This document shows positions 59,993-64,000 of a stretch of 64,000 nt of DNA, one piece after another. The stretch's first letter is position 1, and each line of letters begins with the position of its first letter. The notes under the pieces were generated by a model. It saw only the letters and a list, made by a program, of their open reading frames with translations, was not told where the DNA came from and did no database searches. Source of the stretch: Tenderia sp965602225. Its GTDB lineage: Bacteria; Pseudomonadota; Gammaproteobacteria; Tenderiales; Tenderiaceae. The position numbers were made by a program, and so were the translations under genes. The DNA lies in NCBI GenBank assembly GCA_965602225.1, contig CBFCYE010000008.1:1-64000 (forward strand), given 5' to 3'.

Positions 59993-60625
59993 ATGACAAA
60001 GGACTACAAGAACACCCCTAGAAGCAGCGATAAGAAGACGACAAAACGGGTACCAAAAAAAAATAGCTACACCTCAACCCAGAAAACCAGCAGCGTTAAA
60101 AAACCCACCCCGGGGTGGGTATGGCTGCTTGGCGGTCTGGCGATTGGCCTAAGCGTTGCCGCAATTGTTTACTTCTATGACCGGGGCGATGAAACGGTCA
60201 AGACCGCCACCAAGGTCGTAACCGATGCCATCAAAGCTGTACCCAAACCACAGCTGCCAGGCAAAGATGGCGCTGCAGAAAAAGACGATGGCCCACGCTT
60301 TGATTTTTATACCTTATTGCCTGAGCTTGAGGTGCTGATCCCTGAAAGTGAAATCAAAGAAGAACAGGCTCGCATCAAAGAGAAAAACAATGTCGCCTAC
60401 ATGATCCAGGTTGGTTCATTTCGTTCCTATGGTGAAGCCGACAGCCTCAAGGCACAAATGGCTATGCTCGGCATCGAGGCCGACATCGACCCGGTATCCA
60501 GCAAAGGCGAACAATGGTTACGCGTACGGGTTGGCCCATTTACCGACAAACGCAAATTAAACAAAACCCGTAACCGTTTGCACAAAAACAATATCAACAC
60601 CATGTTAGTGCAGATCAAAAAATAG
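59993..60625 (+). CDS. FtsN-like SPOR-domain protein
   Basis: Bitopic inner-membrane protein of 210 residues. A basic cytoplasmic N-terminus (about 1-38) is followed by one membrane helix (WVWLLGGLAIGLSVAAIVYFY), a periplasmic linker and a C-terminal SPOR domain (about 138-210; MIQVGSFRSYGEADSLKAQM, WLRVRVGPFTDKRKLNKTRN). SPOR domains bind denuded septal peptidoglycan. The position after priA-argS is that of ftsN in many Gammaproteobacteria, so a divisome role is likely; it is shorter than E. coli FtsN. The 270 bases downstream contain no convincing gene or terminator. Confidence 0.9.
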   Translation: MTKDYKNTPRSSDKKTTKRVPKKNSYTSTQKTSSVKKPTPGWVWLLGGLAIGLSVAAIVYFYDRGDETVKTATKVVTDAIKAVPKPQLPGKDGAAEKDDGPRFDFYTLLPELEVLIPESEIKEEQARIKEKNNVAYMIQVGSFRSYGEADSLKAQMAMLGIEADIDPVSSKGEQWLRVRVGPFTDKRKLNKTRNRLHKNNINTMLVQIKK

Positions 60626-60898
60626 AGCGCGGTAGCGAAACAGGTCGAAAATGGATTAACAACTTACTTAGTTAATCACTTAGCACTTCTCAGTGAATGG
60701 TTGAGTTCGGCCAACACCAGCCATTTTGCTATTGTCATCAAGCAGTGAGTTTTTCTGAAAGCAGCCATTTATCGTTGGTTTCATGAAAGGCATAAATGCA
60801 ATGAAACGGACAGCCGAAGAAATTTGGTTTCATCAAAATGGAAATTCAGAAAGCGAATATTAAAGTCCGTTAGCTGAGCCCAGAATACTCTACCTAAT

Positions 60899-62524
60899 TT
60901 ACTCTAGGGAAACACCCAGCTGCTTGTCTATCTGCATTCGAATGTTTGCGACGTCTAGGGGTTTGGTTATATAGCCTGAAAAACCAGCGGCCTTGCCTCG
61001 TTCGATATCAGAAAGCATGGCATAGGCGGTGACAGCGATAACAGGTATGTTTTTTAGCATGCTATCCGCTTTAAGCACTTCCAACACTTGATAGCCATCC
61101 ATGCCAGGCATGTTAATGTCGAGCAAGATTAGTTCAGGCTGTTGCGTCTTTGCCAGCTCTATACCCAGCGCGGGTGTGTGAGCCGTTAGTAAATTGATAT
61201 GCGTACGTCGTCTGAGTATTTGCCCAACCAACTCCAGATTGGCTGGGTTGTCATCAATATAAAGCACGCGGTGTCGCGCTGCATTATTTTCAGAGCCTGA
61301 TCCTACCGTGTTTCTAACTACCGTTATATCATCAGCCACATGTTCATCATGATCAGCCTCGGCTAGTGATTCAAGTGGCAGTTCAATCCAGAATGTACTG
61401 CCAGCACCGACCTGACTTTCCATGTCCACTGAGCCGCTCATCATTTCGACAATACGTCGAGTCAGAGTCAGACCGATGCCGGTGCCTTCGATCCCGCTGT
61501 TTTCTGCATCTAGGCGATTAAAGGGTTGAAATAGCTCAGCTTGTCGATCATTGGCAATGCCAGGGCCAGTATCTGTAACAAGGATGCGCAATCGCTGCTT
61601 GGCTTCGAGCTTTACTTCAAGTGTCACACTGCCACCCATGCGATTGTATTTGATGGCGTTGGAAAGCAAGTTGATCAGGGCCTGTTTTAGACGCGTACGG
61701 TCGGCTCGCACCATTGCGCCTTTCAAACAGGTGTGGCTGATCTGAATGTCACGTTTGTCGGCCAGGGTAGTTACCAGAGCCAGGCACTCCTCAACGATCG
61801 TGCATACCTCTACAGATTCTAGTGACATGTCTATGTGGCCAGACTCGATCCTAGATAAGTCGAGCACTTCGTTGATGAGTTTCAGCAGGTGATTGCCAGC
61901 CTTGAAGATCACTTGCGCATTGTTTTTTTGTTCGGAGGTAAGACTGTCATCAATAGTCATAAGCTGGCTGAAACCAAGAATTGCATTCATTGGGGTGCGC
62001 AACTCATGACTCATCGATGACAAAAACTCTGATTTGGCTAAGTTTGCTACTTCGGCTTCTCGTTTGGCAATGGAAAGTTCATGGGTTCGTTCTTCGACAC
62101 GAGCTTCCAAATTATTTTTTGCATTTAGCAGCTCTTCCTCGGCCCGTTTAGCGTCAGTAATATCGTCAATGATTGTGAAAAAATGGGGCCTACCCTTGAA
62201 TTCGATTACAGATATATGAGCCTCGACCGTACGGATAGCGCCATCGGCCAGACAGTGATCGAAAATGAAGCGTTTTTTTTCTCCCACAAGTGCCATCTGT
62301 CTTTGAGGGGCGATCTTCTCCTCAGACAGTAGATTGATTTTGTCGACACTCATGCCGCGCATAGTCTCCAGGGCGTAGCCGTAAAAATTTGCTGCGGCAG
62401 GATTGGCATCCACTATCATGCGAGCCTGAGGATCTATCAATAACATAACCGCGCTGTGAAGCTCGAACATCTGGCGAAAAGGCAATTTTAACTCCCGTTT
62501 TTTAATACTGATGACATAGTTCAA
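60899..62524 (-). CDS. Hybrid sensor histidine kinase (PAS-HisKA-HATPase-REC)
   Basis: Soluble sensor kinase of 541 residues. An N-terminal PAS domain (about 18-125; VDANPAAANFYGYALETMRG) is joined by a coiled coil (ELLNAKNNLEARVEERTHEL) to the dimerisation domain with phospho-acceptor H173 in SHELRTPMNAILGF. The ATPase domain shows NLLSNAIKYN, VTDTGPGI and GTGIGLTL. The C-terminal receiver has LYIDDNPANLELV and the acceptor Asp in LILLDINMPGMDG. No membrane helix is present, so it senses a cytoplasmic signal. The start is uncertain: TTG 62524 or ATG 62470. No response regulator or target is adjacent. Confidence 0.93.
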   Translation of the reverse strand: MNYVISIKKRELKLPFRQMFELHSAVMLLIDPQARMIVDANPAAANFYGYALETMRGMSVDKINLLSEEKIAPQRQMALVGEKKRFIFDHCLADGAIRTVEAHISVIEFKGRPHFFTIIDDITDAKRAEEELLNAKNNLEARVEERTHELSIAKREAEVANLAKSEFLSSMSHELRTPMNAILGFSQLMTIDDSLTSEQKNNAQVIFKAGNHLLKLINEVLDLSRIESGHIDMSLESVEVCTIVEECLALVTTLADKRDIQISHTCLKGAMVRADRTRLKQALINLLSNAIKYNRMGGSVTLEVKLEAKQRLRILVTDTGPGIANDRQAELFQPFNRLDAENSGIEGTGIGLTLTRRIVEMMSGSVDMESQVGAGSTFWIELPLESLAEADHDEHVADDITVVRNTVGSGSENNAARHRVLYIDDNPANLELVGQILRRRTHINLLTAHTPALGIELAKTQQPELILLDINMPGMDGYQVLEVLKADSMLKNIPVIAVTAYAMLSDIERGKAAGFSGYITKPLDVANIRMQIDKQLGVSLE

Positions 62525-62884
62525 CCTTCAATAATACGTGATGCTGGTCAACCTCATCGCAACTACCCCAGTATGCTACTAGCAGCATACGCTTTTGTTA
62601 CAGGGATTAAATACTCAGATTCACCGAGCTTCGTTCAGACTCATTTCTAGATTGGAAAACACTTGGACTTAGATTGGGTTATCGACCATAGGCATAAATA
62701 ATTCACAAGGCTCTTAGCTAATTAGTTGTAAGCTATGGAACCTATGAACAAGTCTTTCCGACATCAGGGATTGATCGACGGTTAACCGTATTATTTATTG
62801 TTGAGCTGAAATCGAAAATAGCTGCTAAAAACACAAATTCGTTACGCATAAACGGCCCATCTACAATCATTCAAAAAAAACAAA
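62525..62884. other. Intergenic region with a small palindrome
   Basis: A 360-base AT-rich gap between the kinase start and the end of the cupin gene. GTATGCT (62571-62577) faces AGCATAC (62584-62590) about 50 bases before the kinase start and could be an operator. No coding sequence or clear terminator is visible. Confidence 0.4.
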
Positions 62885-63160
62885 TCAATCAAATCGATAA
62901 TGCTTTTTCACCGCAGCACGAATCTCCCAGATACACGACATACCGGCAGGAAAGGTAACTCGATCACCCTTGCTCATTTGCACTGGCTCACCACCATCGG
63001 GCGTCACCACTACATCACCGTCGAGAAAGTAGCAGGTCTCATTGGCATCGTATGTCCAGGGAAAGGTTGAGATTTCCTTTTCCCAGATTGGCCAGGCTAA
63101 TACACCATCGGCCTCAAGCTGATCACGACCAATCTGAGGTTCAATTTTAATTTCGTCCAT
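62885..63160 (-). CDS. Cupin domain protein (DUF861/Cupin_3-like)
   Basis: Single-domain beta-barrel protein of 91 residues resembling the Cupin_3 family. The core is VLAWPIWEKEISTFPWTYDANETCYFLDGDVVVTPDG in outline, with the second cupin strand pair in MSKGDRVTFPAGMSCIWEIR. Metal ligands are not complete (no HxH), so catalysis is uncertain and a small-ligand binding role is possible. It starts 11 bases after the speA stop on the same strand, so the two are probably cotranscribed, which hints at a link with arginine or polyamine metabolism. Confidence 0.88.
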   Translation of the reverse strand: MDEIKIEPQIGRDQLEADGVLAWPIWEKEISTFPWTYDANETCYFLDGDVVVTPDGGEPVQMSKGDRVTFPAGMSCIWEIRAAVKKHYRFD

Positions 63161-63171
63161 GTTTTTTTCTC

Positions 63172-64000
63172 TTAATCTTCGTGGTAGGTATAACCCGTCA
63201 GGCCTGCCTGTAATTCTGTGAGATAAAGTTTTTTATTCTGTTCAGTCAGGTCTGAATTATTCAATTTGGTTTCGTAAGACGCCAACAATTCTGAGGCATC
63301 AAAATGGACGTAGGCCAGCAACTCATCAACGGCGTCACCATACTCAGGGCTGACCATTTGATAACCCGTTTCGGTTAACTCCACATCCACTGAATCTGTA
63401 TCACCAAACAGGTTATGCATGTCACCCAAGGTTTCCTGATAGGCGCCGACCAACATCATGCCCAGCAGATACGGTTTGTCGCTGGAATATGAATGTAAAG
63501 GCAAACTGGTTTCCAGGCCTTCGTTATCAACATAGTGATCAATGCGTCCATCCGAATCACAGGTCAGATCTTGAATCACTACTCGCCGGGTGGGTTCTTC
63601 ATCAAGCCGATGCAGAGGCATGATGGGAAACACTTGATCGATGGCCCAGACATCGGGCAGCGACTGAAACAAGGAAAAATTACAGAAGTATTTGTCGGCC
63701 TGTTTTTCATTCAATTCATCCAACAGTTCACGTTGGGCACGGATAGCAGGATTAAGCCGCGCCTTGACCTTGGCACAGACAAGATAATAAAGCTGTTCGG
63801 CACGGGCGCGCTGTTCCAGGTTCATCAGGCCCTGGGTATACATGTCCTGGGTCTGCTGCAACCAGTGCACCGCATCGTGGTATGCCTCTAGCGGTGAACC
63901 AATGTCAGACTGGCTCATTACGTTCCACAGGTATTGGATCGCCTTCGGGTCTGCGTCATTTTCCAGAGCATCAACATCTTCTGGAATCTCGATGATGTCA
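63172..64000 (-). CDS. speA: Biosynthetic arginine decarboxylase (C-terminal part)
   Basis: The frame is open to the window edge and covers about 276 C-terminal residues of SpeA, which decarboxylates arginine to agmatine for putrescine and spermidine synthesis. Recognisable segments are CNFSLFQSLPDVWAIDQVFP, MPLHRLDEEPTRRVVIQDLTCDSDG, LLGMMLVGAYQETLGDMHNL and the end of the chain near GLTGYTYHED. CDSDG carries the active-site cysteine donated across the dimer. The PLP lysine lies in the missing N-terminal part. An internal ATG at 63918 is not the real start; the coding frame reads on beyond base 64000. Confidence 0.96.
   Translation of the reverse strand, partial: DIIEIPEDVDALENDADPKAIQYLWNVMSQSDIGSPLEAYHDAVHWLQQTQDMYTQGLMNLEQRARAEQLYYLVCAKVKARLNPAIRAQRELLDELNEKQADKYFCNFSLFQSLPDVWAIDQVFPIMPLHRLDEEPTRRVVIQDLTCDSDGRIDHYVDNEGLETSLPLHSYSSDKPYLLGMMLVGAYQETLGDMHNLFGDTDSVDVELTETGYQMVSPEYGDAVDELLAYVHFDASELLASYETKLNNSDLTEQNKKLYLTELQAGLTGYTYHED

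Noticed and set aside
60626..60898. Possible small gene or mobile-element remnant after the SPOR gene
   Set aside because: Short open frames have no ribosome site, and only a 7-bp palindrome (60654-60677) without a T tract is visible.

Overview
The window is a chromosomal segment of a gammaproteobacterium. Gene content and local order (gpmI-envC-ctpA-yibQ, rhodanese-secB-gpsA, hslVU-DUF971-ubiE-ubiJ-ubiB, priA-argS-SPOR) are typical of that class. A Calvin-cycle phosphoribulokinase, a membrane rhodanese beside an ArsR regulator with the cysteine pair of persulfide sensors, and a split B12-dependent ribonucleotide reductase suggest an autotroph, perhaps a sulfur oxidiser. That lifestyle is inference. 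No tRNA, rRNA, prophage, transposase or CRISPR array is visible.

Layout. 0-6.2 kb: partial maf, a secreted orphan, a Sad-type aldehyde dehydrogenase, an NDUFA9-like protein, cca and a YdcH protein. 6.3-11.8 kb (minus strand): arsR, rhodanese, secB, gpsA, murU, a GCS2 ligase and an M14-type deacylase, closely spaced. 12.1-17.1 kb (plus): gpmI, envC, ctpA, yibQ, followed by a candidate sigma-54-driven small RNA at 17.15-17.23 kb. 17.4-18.5 kb: DUF488 and a frameshifted DJ-1 gene. 18.6-26.6 kb (minus): Hpt-REC-REC-GGDEF, hslV, hslU, DUF971, ubiE, ubiJ, ubiB and an unknown gene. 26.8-36.4 kb: a calcium-loop protein, an HPF-cold-shock fusion, a DegQ protease, nrdJa-nrdJb with NrdR and DnaA boxes upstream, a zinc protease, a lipoprotein and prk.

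36.5-45.0 kb holds the most unusual locus: nine nearly contiguous genes encoding exported and TPR proteins, one ExbB/TolQ-type channel, two ExbD-type proteins and a TonB-like transducer with an AgmX/PglI-type C-terminus. It looks like a proton-motive-force-driven envelope machine of unknown purpose. A chemoreceptor follows, with a weak flagellar-type promoter.

47.2-64 kb: a 1284-residue FAD/Fe-S oxidase, a double cyclic-nucleotide-domain rhodanese, a DedA-like protein, a 267-bp nested inverted repeat that looks like a MITE, a ClC channel, HemJ, a cluster of DnaA boxes before priA, priA, argS, a SPOR protein, a hybrid histidine kinase, a cupin and the 3' part of speA. Consensus DnaA boxes occur five times, all in intergenic regions, which is more than chance predicts and may point to a local DnaA regulon.
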